A DNA stretch of 64,000 nt, taken from Trichocoleus sp. FACHB-46. Its GTDB lineage: Bacteria; Cyanobacteriota; Cyanobacteriia; FACHB-46. A model generated the notes under the pieces. That model saw only the letters and a list, made by a program, of their open reading frames with translations, did not search any database and had not been told where the DNA came from. The stretch's first letter is position 1. Each line of letters opens with the position of its first letter. The position numbers and the translations under genes were made by a program. The stretch is taken from positions 124,001 through 188,000 of the forward strand of contig NZ_JACJOD010000014.1 in NCBI RefSeq assembly GCF_014695385.1, given 5' to 3'. This document shows, piece after piece, positions 44,240 to 53,904 of this stretch.

Positions 44240-44649
44240 CCAGGTAATACTCCAGCAAAGTCAGTGTTCACAGTCAACTTGTCCACGCTGAGACTGTAGC
44301 TAAACCCGAAAGCATCAGAAATTCTGGCACAGGCCAACCCTGCTCCGAAACTTCCATTAAGGGGTAGAGTTCTCGCGTTAAATTTTTAGGAATTCTGGGA
44401 CTTAATCACTGAATCTCCGACCTCGGTATAAATCTACCGATAGGGTGAGGCTCTGTAGTCCTATCAGGGCTGATAGAAATAACTTTGGCACTAAGCTCTA
44501 GAGTTTCACAGGGCTGCTACTGAAAGTTTATTAAAAGGAAATATGCCTAGCCATACATACTGAGGGGAAAAATTGCTTAGGCTCTTACTGATTCATAGCT
44601 TCAAGCTCTTTGGAATACTTCTTCAGTATGTAAAGTTGTGATTAAATCC
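44240..44649. promoter_or_regulatory. Intergenic region ahead of the glycan operon
   Basis: This 410-base gap separates the membrane protein gene at 44650 from the flavoprotein gene, all on the minus strand, and probably holds the operon promoter. A perfect 6-bp hairpin CTATCA/TGATAG lies at 44461-44476. No credible gene is seen. Confidence 0.4.
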
Positions 44650-46410
44650 TTACGGTGCGGTATTTACTGAGCTAGGAAGCACTTCAGGCCTGCGTACGAA
44701 TCCTTCGGGAAGACCACGGGCAGGATCACGTAGCCATATATTCTTAGCAGGCTGTGGAGAGCAAGGTATCTCTGCGGCCCAACAAGCTCCCTTGGAGTTT
44801 TGAGGCGAGAAATAAACAACATTGTTAACTTGTTGTTGTGTCAATTTGGTCTTAGGCAGTGCAGGTGGTAAGACAAGACGCGATCGCACTGGGGGCTGAC
44901 TCAAAGCCACGAGTACTAAGGTGCCCGAACACAACAACACCCAAGATTGCCACCGATATTTTTGGCGGTGTGGGTTAGCTGTAAAGCGTTTGTTCAGCTC
45001 AATACAACGGTTTTGTAGCTTGGTATGAAACAAAATGGCAACGGACAAGACAGGTAAAAGCACCACGTAGCCAATCCCAAATCTTAAGAGGGGAGACTGC
45101 AACATCATGAAGCTGGTGCCAACTACAGCTAAACCCAACACCCAAAGTTGTCCCTGATTTTGTTGCGAGATGACAGTTCGAAAGACATAAATCATGGAAA
45201 CGATCGAAAGCCCAATTAGTAAAACAATTAACTTGCTAGAGCCGATCGCATTGAACCACTGCCAAAACAGCCACAAAGTCGCAGAAACTCCGGTAGGAGC
45301 TGAACCAAACCAAGTCCCCCACCCACGCGTCACTTCGGCCAGTTGCTTTGCCTCTTGCACCGTTTGGGACCAGGGCAAATCAAGGCAGAGGAAAGTAGAG
45401 GGATAAAGCGGACATCCAGAAGTCACAAGGCTAAATAGCAGCATGGGTAGTAGCAGACCTCCCAAAACCGCACCACCCATTAGTAACCGCTTGAAGCTGG
45501 GGCGCTTAGCTACTAGATAAAACAAGCTAGCAATTAATAAAATTGGCAATGCAGTCAGCTTAATTGTGACGGCTCCAGCGGCCAAAATCAGCGGAATTAG
45601 TTCAGGCTCTAAAATACTTTTTGGCCCTGCATTCACAGAATCGGTTCGTTGCTCAGAAATCACTAAAATACTCCAAGCTACGACTCCCGTTAAAAAAATG
45701 ACGGGGATGTCTGGCGAGGGAGATACCAAAATGACTGACAGCAAGTGGGTAAACAACAGCGGTGGCAGCACTAAGCCAAAAAACAAGGTGGCAAACCAAT
45801 CGCTGAGCTTAGCCTGAGTTGTGAAGCTTCGAGTCAAACTGACCCAGAAATGTAATACGGCTAAAAGTATGGCAAAGCCATTAGGCAAAGCGCTAACGCG
45901 TCCTCCTAAACCCACGGGATTCAAAGGAGCCGCTAGAGCAAACCAAGATGAAGCAAAACCGAACTGCTTTTTCAACAGTGCTAGACCCGGTACTGTACCG
46001 AATTCGGACAACCAACGAATGCTGCCGTAGTGATAAATGCCAGTATCGATCCAAGTAACCTGTCGAGTGGTAATAGCCGCGATCGCCAAGGCAAGGATTG
46101 AAATTCCTAAAATTAGCCGAGGTGATAGATTGACCCGCCAGGCTACAACTTCTTGACGAGCTGATCGCGGTAAGAGGGAAGCAGCAACTAAAGCAACGGT
46201 AACGAACCCACCGACTACAGGAGATAAGGGTAATAAAAGAGAGGTGCCTAGCAATGCTACTGCCAGAACTATCAAACCCAACCAAAGTGCTGCCATCGGG
46301 CGATGGGGCGATCGCTCAAAACAGTCTGCCTGCAATAGGTTTAGCAGAGCTACACCAATCGGCCAGCAAGCCATACTTAACACAGTCCAGGCAGCAATAA
46401 AGTAAAGCAT
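44650..46410 (-). CDS. Polytopic membrane protein of polysaccharide locus (LIC_10190-like)
   Basis: A 586-residue protein with about 12 hydrophobic segments. WIDTGIYHYGSIRWLSEFGT in the first large loop and a short C-terminal globular part are notable. The loop position resembles that of GT-C-fold transferases, and the overall feel is of the LIC_10190-type membrane family, though this match is from memory. It could be a polymerase or a lipid-linked sugar transferase. It heads the locus, separated from the glycosyltransferases by 410 bases. Confidence 0.7.
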   Translation of the reverse strand: MLYFIAAWTVLSMACWPIGVALLNLLQADCFERSPHRPMAALWLGLIVLAVALLGTSLLLPLSPVVGGFVTVALVAASLLPRSARQEVVAWRVNLSPRLILGISILALAIAAITTRQVTWIDTGIYHYGSIRWLSEFGTVPGLALLKKQFGFASSWFALAAPLNPVGLGGRVSALPNGFAILLAVLHFWVSLTRSFTTQAKLSDWFATLFFGLVLPPLLFTHLLSVILVSPSPDIPVIFLTGVVAWSILVISEQRTDSVNAGPKSILEPELIPLILAAGAVTIKLTALPILLIASLFYLVAKRPSFKRLLMGGAVLGGLLLPMLLFSLVTSGCPLYPSTFLCLDLPWSQTVQEAKQLAEVTRGWGTWFGSAPTGVSATLWLFWQWFNAIGSSKLIVLLIGLSIVSMIYVFRTVISQQNQGQLWVLGLAVVGTSFMMLQSPLLRFGIGYVVLLPVLSVAILFHTKLQNRCIELNKRFTANPHRQKYRWQSWVLLCSGTLVLVALSQPPVRSRLVLPPALPKTKLTQQQVNNVVYFSPQNSKGACWAAEIPCSPQPAKNIWLRDPARGLPEGFVRRPEVLPSSVNTAP

Positions 46411-46711
46411 GAAGGCTAGTTGTGAACTAAGGCTAGGCTAGCATTGCCGATTGGTGGAGCCTCTAGCTTGAGAAGATTCAAACTATTGCCTTATAAAGGT
46501 TTTTGTTTATTCAATCGCAATCAAGTGCCTCAAAGATGCAGCGATCGCGACTACTCTACTCGGTCTACTGTCCTTGCTCAAACCACAATGCAGAGAATGA
46601 TGATGTCTTCGGAGGCATGGTGAGAGCCGTGTTTCAGTTTTAAGCAGGTATATAACCAGTTATCCAATCAGGCGATCGCCTAACTCTGGAAGATCGCTCG
46701 GTGAGCTTTAA
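46411..46711. other. Intergenic region, 301 bases
   Basis: Contains the probable promoter of the minus-strand gene at 46410 and two HIP1 sites. I see no gene or clear terminator in it. Confidence 0.4.
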
Positions 46712-47680
46712 CTAGCTACGTGGGGTAGGAGCCGTCAGAGCGGGTCGAGTGTAAGCACGCAGCAGCGTCAGGAACGTTTGCTGATTAAAACTGCGGGGGT
46801 CTTTGCGAGATCCGGAGCGATCGACTGCTTGATGGGTGGTAATCCTCGATTCGGGCACAGCGGCTCTTGCGACTAACCAACTCAGCGATTCGTATTGGGC
46901 GACTGTGTAACCGCTGTGACGGTTGCCGTTATTACGACCATCGGGAGGCGTTTCTAAGGAGATATGGTAAGCAAAATTGTTGACAGAGGGTGGAAATTTA
47001 GGATGCGTTTTCACCGCCTCTGGACCATTCGGGCCATTAAACACCGAGTTGCCTGCCCCAAAAGCTCGCTTATCAGGGGAAACGAGATACACAATCGTCC
47101 CATCCTGAGTAATTAAGGCGTGGTAGCTTGCTTGGTCTTCGTCTCTAGGATGTGGAGTTTGAAAGAATGAGATCGTGCTGTTCGCCGAGCTGACAGTTTC
47201 ATGCAGCACGACAATCGGTGCATGGGCCGCAGAACGACCGTACACATCCTTGAGCACTCGCTCTCCATAATTTGTGGGATCTGCAAAAGCGACCAGTTCT
47301 CTGGGTTGATAAGCCGGGACTGCGGGGAGTCTTGTCGGTGGCTGAGCGGAAGCAGGAGGTGCAGGCTGCGATCGAATGGGTTGAGAGCGAACGGGCCGAG
47401 AGACTTGCGGCGGCACTGGCTGAACGGTGGGGGAAGCTGGCAGCGGGACAGTAGGCACAATGACACTAGACTGAATGCTAGCTCGACTATCAGAGGGTCG
47501 CATTTGGCTAGGTGGCACTTGGGCGATCGCAATTTGCTGAGGTTGATTCGCCAGAATCTCAGCATCTCCAGGTTGGATGGTTGTTACGGCGTAAACCAGC
47601 CACACCACACTAATCACAACAGTCGCTAAGACGGCTTTTAATTGATTATCAAGACTCTGAAACCGACGCAAAAAATTCAT
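46712..47680 (-). CDS. N-acetylmuramoyl-L-alanine amidase, PGRP/Amidase_2 type
   Basis: A 322-residue protein. An N-terminal signal anchor (LKAVLATVVISVVWLVYAVTT) is followed by a Pro/Ser/Gln-rich linker to residue ~125. The Amidase_2 domain then shows VVLHETVSSANSTISFF (zinc His), ASYHALITQDGTIVYLV, NFAYHISLETPP and SRITTHQAVDRSGSRKDPR (second His and the Asp ligand). It cleaves the amide between muramic acid and the stem peptide in the periplasm. The linker could let it span the periplasm. Confidence 0.92.
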   Translation of the reverse strand: MNFLRRFQSLDNQLKAVLATVVISVVWLVYAVTTIQPGDAEILANQPQQIAIAQVPPSQMRPSDSRASIQSSVIVPTVPLPASPTVQPVPPQVSRPVRSQPIRSQPAPPASAQPPTRLPAVPAYQPRELVAFADPTNYGERVLKDVYGRSAAHAPIVVLHETVSSANSTISFFQTPHPRDEDQASYHALITQDGTIVYLVSPDKRAFGAGNSVFNGPNGPEAVKTHPKFPPSVNNFAYHISLETPPDGRNNGNRHSGYTVAQYESLSWLVARAAVPESRITTHQAVDRSGSRKDPRSFNQQTFLTLLRAYTRPALTAPTPRS

Positions 47681-48027
47681 AGAGTTTTAAGTAAGGGTTA
47701 GGGAGTTGCCAATAGAAGAACAGTGCTAGTAGTTTTGAGGTCTAACTTATGTTTAACGCTCAGTCTAACCAGGCTCAGGACAGAATGGCAGAGATTATTG
47801 AGCCTGAAATATTGCAAGCCTAAATAGTTTGTGAGAGGTACACTCCATCAGCTTACGGCTGGCGACAGAGCCATTGATTTAGACATAAGAAAACCCCATC
47901 CAGTTTCTGAAATTTGGATGGGGAGATCAGGCTAGTTTAAGAACTTAGGTCAGTGGTTGAAATAAATAACTTTGGCAGGATTCAGCAAATAGATTTCCGC
48001 TGGGCAAGCAAAATATTCTATCTACTT
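47681..48027. other. Intergenic region with a terminator
   Basis: Contains the probable promoter of the amidase gene and the terminator of the gene at 48028. I see no further gene. Confidence 0.4.
47894..47923 (-). terminator. Rho-independent terminator of the small exported protein gene
   Basis: A perfect 9-bp GC-rich stem (CCCCATCCA / TGGATGGGG) with a 12-base loop. On the minus strand it is directly followed by TTTTCTTATG. It lies about 105 bases beyond the stop at 48028. Confidence 0.8.
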
Positions 48028-48378
48028 CTAGTCGTTACCCGTCACTTTTTCAATTAACTGCTTTGCCCCTTTGATAATTCCTGAGTTTGGCTGATGCTCT
48101 TGATAGGACTCTAGATTTTTTTCGTACTCTTGCTCCAAAGCACTGGAATCTTTAGCGACTTTGGTAGCGTTGTTATAAGCTTGCTCACGCTTTTCAACCG
48201 ACTGCTTCTCTGCCTTAGATGGGTTGGCTTGGTCAGCTCTGAAGTTAGGTACGTTTGCGTCGCCCGCATAGCTAGCTTGCGAAATGATTAGGCTCGATAA
48301 GCTCAGTAAGCCAACCAGCGCTATCACTACTAGACTACTGCGAACAAACTGTCCAATAGCGGTAAGAATTCGTTGCAT
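48028..48378 (-). CDS. Small exported helical protein, unknown
   Basis: About 116 residues. The N-terminal hydrophobic segment SSLVVIALVGLLSLSSLIIS is followed by a possible cleavage at ASYAGD. The mature part is charged and helical (SKAEKQSVEKREQAYNNATK, GAKQLIEKVTGND). ATG at 48378 is chosen because GAGGAA lies seven bases before it; an ATG two codons earlier is also possible. It resembles small cyanobacterial exported proteins of unknown function and has its own terminator. Confidence 0.75.
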   Translation of the reverse strand: MQRILTAIGQFVRSSLVVIALVGLLSLSSLIISQASYAGDANVPNFRADQANPSKAEKQSVEKREQAYNNATKVAKDSSALEQEYEKNLESYQEHQPNSGIIKGAKQLIEKVTGND

Positions 48379-48649
48379 ACCCATTTCCTCGTGATTCTAG
48401 TGAGACTTTGCAGGCTTTGATCAATACAACCAGCAGCGCGATCGATAACAGCGGTATCAATATCCTTTTGACACGAATCCTACGGTGTCTTAGGAAGCAG
48501 CGCCGTCTACCAGAAGGTACATTACTCTTGGCCAAAGAATTACGAAGTATGAATGCTAGGCCCAGGGAGTTAATTAGATACTTGTACGATCGCCCTTAGC
48601 AGCACCTCAAGAGCGATCGCCTAGCTTAAGTTTAAGGAATTTGCTCTAA

Positions 48650-48832
48650 ATGGTGCTTCCAATCATCCGGAGTGCTTCTATAACTTTAGATATAGATGGC
48701 AAAATTTTTGAGGTTTCGCGGTCGCACGACCATCTACAGGGCAGGTTGACGGAAGTCACTCCGCTTCAGCCGACTGAAACTTCCACAGCATCTATGGAAG
48801 CCCTCAAGTCTGCTACTGTGACTGGCGATTAG
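48650..48832 (+). CDS. 60-residue ORF of uncertain status
   Basis: The product starts MVLPIIRSASITLDIDGKIF, with a short beta-like stretch, and ends in a Ser/Thr-rich tail. AAGGAA lies about nine bases ahead of the ATG. It is 13 bases ahead of the hybrid kinase start, so it could be a leader gene. No similarity is recognised. Confidence 0.35.
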   Translation: MVLPIIRSASITLDIDGKIFEVSRSHDHLQGRLTEVTPLQPTETSTASMEALKSATVTGD

Positions 48833-48845
48833 TGTTTGGTTCCTA

Positions 48846-51290
48846 GTGTTTGAGAGCAATCTCAACCAAGATTTGCTGATGAACGATGAAGACAAAACCA
48901 GAGAGCAACTCCTCGACGAAATTGCAGCACTACGGCAGCAAAATCATGAACTGGAGGTTTTGCATCAGCATACCCAGGCACTAAAGCAAGCAGAGGCTGA
49001 GCGCCAACAACTGCTGTTGCGCGAGCAGGCCGCTCGGACAGTCGCAGAATCAGCCGAAAGACGAGCCGCATTTTTAGCAGAAGCCAGCCGAGTTCTGGCT
49101 AGTTCTCTCGATTACGAAGCGACCTTGGAAAGTGTGGCTCAACTCGCCGTCCCGCCGATCGCTGATTGGTGTTTGGTGGATGTCTTAAATCAAGACGGGA
49201 CCTTGCGACGCTTAGCCATTGCCCACCTCGATGCCACGAAAGTAGCCCAAGCTTGGCAGCTAAATCAGCGTTATCCTCCCGTAACTCACGCCTCTTCTGG
49301 CCCTGCTTATGCAGTGCGAATGAGAGCCTCAGAACTGATCCCTCATATCTCTGAGGAGATGTTGATTGCTTATGCTCAGAACGCTGAACATTTAGAGCTG
49401 TTGCGGAGTTTGAGTTGCCAATCTGCAATGGTGGTGCCGCTGATTGCTCGCGATCGCGTCTTAGGCGTGATTACCTTCGCAACGGCTGAATCAAAGTGGC
49501 AGTACAACACAGTAGATCTGGTTTTGGCAGAAGATTTAGCGCAACGAGCCGCGATCGCCGTAGATAATGCTCGTCTCTATCAAACCGCCCAAGCCGCCCT
49601 GCAAGAACGAGAAGCAGGATTGCGGCTCCAGCAAAGCGTTGAGCAAAAGCTGACTTTATTGGTCGAAGCTTCTAGCACCTTAATTAGTTCTCTAGAGCTG
49701 ACGGTACTGCTGCCTAAGATTCTAGACCTGTCTTGCAATCTAATTGCTGCCGATGCTTATGCGGTCTGGCGTTTCTTACCCTCCCTAAACAAATGGCAAG
49801 TTGTTTCAGCCGCCGGATTGTCTGAGGCTTACCAGCAATCTGTGATTCAGGTGACAACTGCTACACCTACGATGCCAGACGAACCATTTGTGATCGAGGA
49901 TGTAGAACAGTCGCCCCTCCTAGAAATGCGCAAAGCGGGCTATCGCCAAGAAGGAATCATGGCGCTCCTAGTACTACCGCTAAAAATTCATGGAGAAACT
50001 TCTGGGACTTTGGTGTTTTATTACCACCAACCCCACCCATTCCACGATACCGAAATCCGAGTGGGGATGGCCTTGGCTAACTTGTCGGCTTCAGCCATCG
50101 GCACAACCGAGCTATATCAGGAGCAGAAGCGCCTACGCGCAGAAGCAGAAGCAGCTAACCGCATCAAAGACGAATTTTTGGCGGTGCTCTCTCACGAATT
50201 ACGCACCCCTCTGAATCCCATTTTGGGCTGGGCCAAGTTACTGAGAGGTGGCAAGCTAGAACCCGCCAAAGTGGATTTAGCCCTAGAAACCATTGAGCGC
50301 AATGCCAAGCTGCAAACTCAACTCATCGAAGATCTGCTCGATGTCTCTCGGATTCTCCAAGGGAAGCTGACCTTGACGGCTCATCCCGTGAATTTAGTGG
50401 CTGTGATTGCCGCTGCGATCGAAACAGTCCGTCTGGCAGCAGAAGCCAAATCGATTCGCATTCACACCTTCTTCGAGGACGGCGTCGGTCAAGTTTTAGG
50501 GGATCAAAACCGACTCCAACAAGTAGTTTGGAATTTGCTGTCCAATGCAGTAAAGTTCACCCCCGCAGGCGGGCAAGTAGAAGTGAAGCTAGAACAAATA
50601 GGGAGTCAAGCCCAAATTCGTGTGAGTGATACAGGCAACGGCATCGCCCCAGAATTTCTATCTTATATCTTTGACTACTTTCGCCAAGCAGACAGCACGA
50701 CCACTCGCATCTTCGGCGGCTTAGGTCTAGGACTGGCGATCGCTCGGCATTTAGTAGAACTGCATGGTGGTATGATTCAAGCCGCTAGCGCCGGAGAAGG
50801 GCAAGGAGCCACATTTGTCATCCGCCTACCGCTGTGGCAAGTCGAGGAAAGAGATCAGCATGAACTGCTGCCTGGAGATGCTGCCGTTCTCAGCCTGCAA
50901 CCCTGGCTAACAGCCTTGAGAATTTTGCTGGTGGATGATGATGCCGACACCAGAGAAGTGGTGGAGTTCATCTTGAGCCAAGCTGGAGCAACCGTCACTG
51001 CTGTAGGTTCTGCGGGGGCAGCCTTACAAGCGCTGAGCCAAGCTCAACATGATTTGCTTTTGAGCGACATTGGCATGCCGCAAATGGACGGTTATATGCT
51101 GATTCGTCAAGTGCGATCGCTGCCTCCCGAGCAAGGTGGCACTATTCCCGCGATCGCCCTAACCGCCTATGCGGGAGAGTTAAATCAGCAACAAGTACTA
51201 GCGGCTGGTTTCCAACAGCATGTCGCCAAACCCATCGAGCCTGATTATCTAATTAAGGCGATCGCCCAACTAATGGGACGAGTGGATTAG
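48846..51290 (+). CDS. Hybrid sensor histidine kinase (GAF-GAF-HisKA-HATPase-REC)
   Basis: An 814-residue soluble protein. An N-terminal coiled coil (~12-60) precedes a GAF domain (~75-250), a second GAF domain (~285-430), HisKA with the phosphorylated His in AVLSHELRTPLNPILGWAK, and HATPase (QVVWNLLSNAVKFTPAGG, DTGNGI, GGLGLGLAIARHLVE). A C-terminal receiver domain has ILLVDDDADTRE and the phosphoacceptor in LLLSDIGMPQMDGY. Starts are GTG at 48846 or ATG at 48879. The ligand of the GAF domains is unknown; they lack an obvious bilin Cys signature. No partner regulator is adjacent. Confidence 0.92.
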   Translation: MFESNLNQDLLMNDEDKTREQLLDEIAALRQQNHELEVLHQHTQALKQAEAERQQLLLREQAARTVAESAERRAAFLAEASRVLASSLDYEATLESVAQLAVPPIADWCLVDVLNQDGTLRRLAIAHLDATKVAQAWQLNQRYPPVTHASSGPAYAVRMRASELIPHISEEMLIAYAQNAEHLELLRSLSCQSAMVVPLIARDRVLGVITFATAESKWQYNTVDLVLAEDLAQRAAIAVDNARLYQTAQAALQEREAGLRLQQSVEQKLTLLVEASSTLISSLELTVLLPKILDLSCNLIAADAYAVWRFLPSLNKWQVVSAAGLSEAYQQSVIQVTTATPTMPDEPFVIEDVEQSPLLEMRKAGYRQEGIMALLVLPLKIHGETSGTLVFYYHQPHPFHDTEIRVGMALANLSASAIGTTELYQEQKRLRAEAEAANRIKDEFLAVLSHELRTPLNPILGWAKLLRGGKLEPAKVDLALETIERNAKLQTQLIEDLLDVSRILQGKLTLTAHPVNLVAVIAAAIETVRLAAEAKSIRIHTFFEDGVGQVLGDQNRLQQVVWNLLSNAVKFTPAGGQVEVKLEQIGSQAQIRVSDTGNGIAPEFLSYIFDYFRQADSTTTRIFGGLGLGLAIARHLVELHGGMIQAASAGEGQGATFVIRLPLWQVEERDQHELLPGDAAVLSLQPWLTALRILLVDDDADTREVVEFILSQAGATVTAVGSAGAALQALSQAQHDLLLSDIGMPQMDGYMLIRQVRSLPPEQGGTIPAIALTAYAGELNQQQVLAAGFQQHVAKPIEPDYLIKAIAQLMGRVD

Positions 51291-51338
51291 AGCGCCAGAG
51301 GCTACAAACTTCTAGAATAAAGCGTTTGCTCTTGATCT

Positions 51339-52043
51339 ATGTCCTTGGAATCGCAGCGACTTCCTCACTACACCGCCAAAACGGTACGCGAAAACGGCAA
51401 ACAATATTATGTCAATGCCCAAGGTAGACGTTTGCCGAGTGTCACCACCATTCTCAATGCCACTAAACCCCAGGCTCATCGCGAAGCTTTAGCAAATTGG
51501 CGCGATCGCGTGGGGGCAGCCGAAGCCACTCGCATTTCTGGGGCCGCAAGTCGGCGCGGGACGGGGACCCACAAGCAAATCCAGCGTTATTTGTCCGGTG
51601 AAGCAGTGGTTTGCTCAGAAACCGTGCAACCTTACTGGGACAGTGTCGCACCCGTGTTGCAGGAAATTCACCAGATTCGCTTAGTCGAAGGTTTCGTATT
51701 TCATGAAGACTTGGGTTACGCCGGACAGGTAGACTGTGTTGCTAGCTATCAAGGCGTGCCCTGTGTCTGTGAGTGGAAAACGGCAGATAAACCAAAGCAA
51801 ACCATAGAGCGGCTGTACGATTATCCCTTACAGTTAGTTGCCTATTTAGGCGCAGCTAATCAGCTATATCAAGACCACGAACTAAACTTGGCGCACGGAT
51901 TGTTAGTTGTGGCTCTCCCTGGCCTGGCAGCCGAATTATTTTGGTTTGACTCAGAAGCCCTCAGTGCTTACTGGCAAGAATGGGAAGCGAGAGTCGCGGA
52001 ATTTTGGCGGCGGGCAAGGTATTGGAGGAAAGGGGAAGGATGA
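51339..52043 (+). CDS. PD-(D/E)XK family exonuclease (MGME1/RecB-like)
   Basis: A 234-residue nuclease. RLPSVTTILNATKP is at the N-terminus, then GAASRRGTGTHKQIQ with the GTxxH element, GYAGQVDCVA (GxVD), CEWKTA (the ExK of the active site) and the RecB-like motif YPLQLVAYLG. This order of motifs matches the MGME1-type single-strand exonuclease group. It would trim single-stranded DNA ends; its cellular role is not known. Confidence 0.85.
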   Translation: MSLESQRLPHYTAKTVRENGKQYYVNAQGRRLPSVTTILNATKPQAHREALANWRDRVGAAEATRISGAASRRGTGTHKQIQRYLSGEAVVCSETVQPYWDSVAPVLQEIHQIRLVEGFVFHEDLGYAGQVDCVASYQGVPCVCEWKTADKPKQTIERLYDYPLQLVAYLGAANQLYQDHELNLAHGLLVVALPGLAAELFWFDSEALSAYWQEWEARVAEFWRRARYWRKGEG

Positions 52044-52053
52044 AGGATAAAGG

Positions 52054-52146
52054 ATGAAAAGGTTAGAGCTTGGGAACCTGCGATCGCTGCTCTCTGCGCT
52101 GCTCTCTGTGCTAGGTATTATTGCCTTATTGCTCAAAAATCTGTAA
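52054..52146 (+). CDS. 30-residue hydrophobic micro-ORF
   Basis: Begins MKRLELGNLRSLLSALLSVL and continues into a single hydrophobic helix ending LLLKNL. It starts 11 bases after the nuclease stop, within a purine-rich repeat that could act as a ribosome-binding site (AAAGG). It may be a small membrane peptide or a chance frame. Confidence 0.25.
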   Translation: MKRLELGNLRSLLSALLSVLGIIALLLKNL

Positions 52147-52218
52147 CATACAGAACAATTCATCATCAAATTTTGTGTATCACCTGTCCCCATAGACAAG
52201 GGCTTACACGACTCCCCT

Positions 52219-52854
52219 ATGAAAAGCCACTTTCCCAACCTGCGTAGAGTAGAGCTAGATCAGTCATTACAAGCTTCACCCCCACGGCGTTTTAAGGCAA
52301 ATAACATCAGGCGGTTTGTTCGGGTCAAGCGATGGCCTCAGCGCTGGAACAACTATGTTGGCAAAATGCGGGGAACACCCATTCAACTGCCGCAGCCGAA
52401 TTATAAATATGTGTTGTGGTCATGGTTGGGCGCTTTCTTAGCGATCGCCACCACCGGATATAGTTCTGCGATCGCTCAAGCTCCAATGTTGATTGCGCCG
52501 TTTGGAGCCACCTGTGTTTTAGCTTTTGCAGCGCCTGAAAGCCCTTTGGCGCAACCGCGTAACATCGTGGGCGGCCACTGTTTAGCGAGTCTGATTGGCT
52601 TGGCTTGCTTGCATCTGTTTGGCTCGGAGGCTTGGGTGATGGCGCTGGCAGTAGCGACCGCGATCGGTTGTATGCAGTTGACTCATACGCTGCATCCACC
52701 CGCCGGAGCTGACCCACTCGTGATCATCATGACAGGGGCAAGTTGGAAATTTTTCTTTACCCCAGTACTGACAGGCTCGATTTTGCTGGTGTTGTGCGCG
52801 GTCGTATTTAATAACCTGGCAGAAGACAGAAAATATCCTAAGTACTGGCTTTAG
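52219..52854 (+). CDS. HPP family membrane protein
   Basis: A 211-residue protein. A basic N-terminal ~65 residues is followed by four membrane helices. The family motif HPPAGADPL is present, together with MLIAPFGATCVLAFAAPESPLAQPRNIVGGH. HPP proteins of plastids and cyanobacteria have been linked to nitrite transport; that role here is only family-based inference. It stands between the nuclease and nitrilase genes. Confidence 0.9.
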   Translation: MKSHFPNLRRVELDQSLQASPPRRFKANNIRRFVRVKRWPQRWNNYVGKMRGTPIQLPQPNYKYVLWSWLGAFLAIATTGYSSAIAQAPMLIAPFGATCVLAFAAPESPLAQPRNIVGGHCLASLIGLACLHLFGSEAWVMALAVATAIGCMQLTHTLHPPAGADPLVIIMTGASWKFFFTPVLTGSILLVLCAVVFNNLAEDRKYPKYWL

Positions 52855-53019
52855 GAATTACGACCCAAAAAATGCAGCAAAAAGACGCGGCAAGCTAAGA
52901 ATCGTTGCAGTCAAACCCAAAGGTGATAAACCATGCGACTTTGCAGGGGAAGATGGATATAGGCCACAATATTGGTTCTAGCTCACATTACTGACCTTGC
53001 ATCTTTGTTAGCGACATCT

Positions 53020-53832
53020 ATGAAGTCTTATCTGGCTGCCGCCATTCAAATGAATAGTCTGCCTAATTTGGAAAAAAATTTAGTGCAGGCAGAAGAACTG
53101 ATCGACCTTGCAGTGCGGCAGGGCGCAGAATTAATCGGGTTGCCAGAAAATTTTTCCTTTTTAGGAGATGAGGACGCCAAGCTGGATCAAGCGGAAGCGA
53201 TCGCCGTTGAGAGCGAAAAATTCCTCAAAACAATGGCTCAGCGTTTTCAAGTCACCATCTTGGGCGGTGGGTTTCCGGTTCCCGTCGGCAATGGCAAAGT
53301 TTACAACACAGCCTTGTTGATTGATCCGAGTGGGCAAGAGTTGGCTCGCTACGAAAAGGCACATTTGTTTGACGTTGACCTACCAGACGGCAACACCTAC
53401 CGCGAATCTAGCAGTGTACTCGCAGGCATGCGGGTGCCGCCCATCCATCCTTCTAAGGAGCTGGGCCAGATTGGGCTGTCGGTGTGTTACGACGTACGCT
53501 TTCCAGAACTATATCGGCATTTGTCTCAGATGGGTGCGGAAGTGCTTTTTGTGCCCGCCGCATTTACAGCCTATACAGGCAAAGACCATTGGCAGGTTTT
53601 GCTGCAAGCTAGAGCGATCGAAAATACTTGTTATGTGGTTGCACCCGCCCAAACAGGTCGCCACAACAGCATACGGCAGTCACACGGCCATGCCATGATC
53701 ATCGACCCCTGGGGCGTGATTTTAGCGGATGCGGGAGATAAACCAGGGATTGCGATCGCCTCGATTGAACCTGCGCGTCTAGACCAAGTCCGTCGTCAAA
53801 TGCCTTCCTTGCAGCATCGCGTGTTTGTCTAA
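53020..53832 (+). CDS. Carbon-nitrogen hydrolase (nitrilase, Nit1-like)
   Basis: A 270-residue enzyme with the Glu-Lys-Cys triad: GLPENFSFLG, LARYEKAHLFDVDLPDG and IGLSVCYDVRFPELYRHL. The length and RFPELYR block match the Nit1/NitFhit branch, whose members hydrolyse deaminated glutathione, a metabolite-repair reaction. I use the ATG at 53020 (MKSYLAAAIQMNSLPNLE); a TTG 16 codons upstream gives an atypical extension. Confidence 0.92.
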   Translation: MKSYLAAAIQMNSLPNLEKNLVQAEELIDLAVRQGAELIGLPENFSFLGDEDAKLDQAEAIAVESEKFLKTMAQRFQVTILGGGFPVPVGNGKVYNTALLIDPSGQELARYEKAHLFDVDLPDGNTYRESSSVLAGMRVPPIHPSKELGQIGLSVCYDVRFPELYRHLSQMGAEVLFVPAAFTAYTGKDHWQVLLQARAIENTCYVVAPAQTGRHNSIRQSHGHAMIIDPWGVILADAGDKPGIAIASIEPARLDQVRRQMPSLQHRVFV

Positions 53833-53904
53833 ATCCAGCGTTTCTGGCAGGACTCCTAGCCTAGAGCAGATTAATTCTGTAAAGAAACCTGTACATTAGA
53901 CAAA

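Noticed and set aside
48408-48599. 63-residue plus-strand frame in the divergent region before 48650
   Set aside because: It needs a TTG start, overlaps the promoter area of the minus-strand gene, and shows no recognisable pattern. It remains possible but unsupported.
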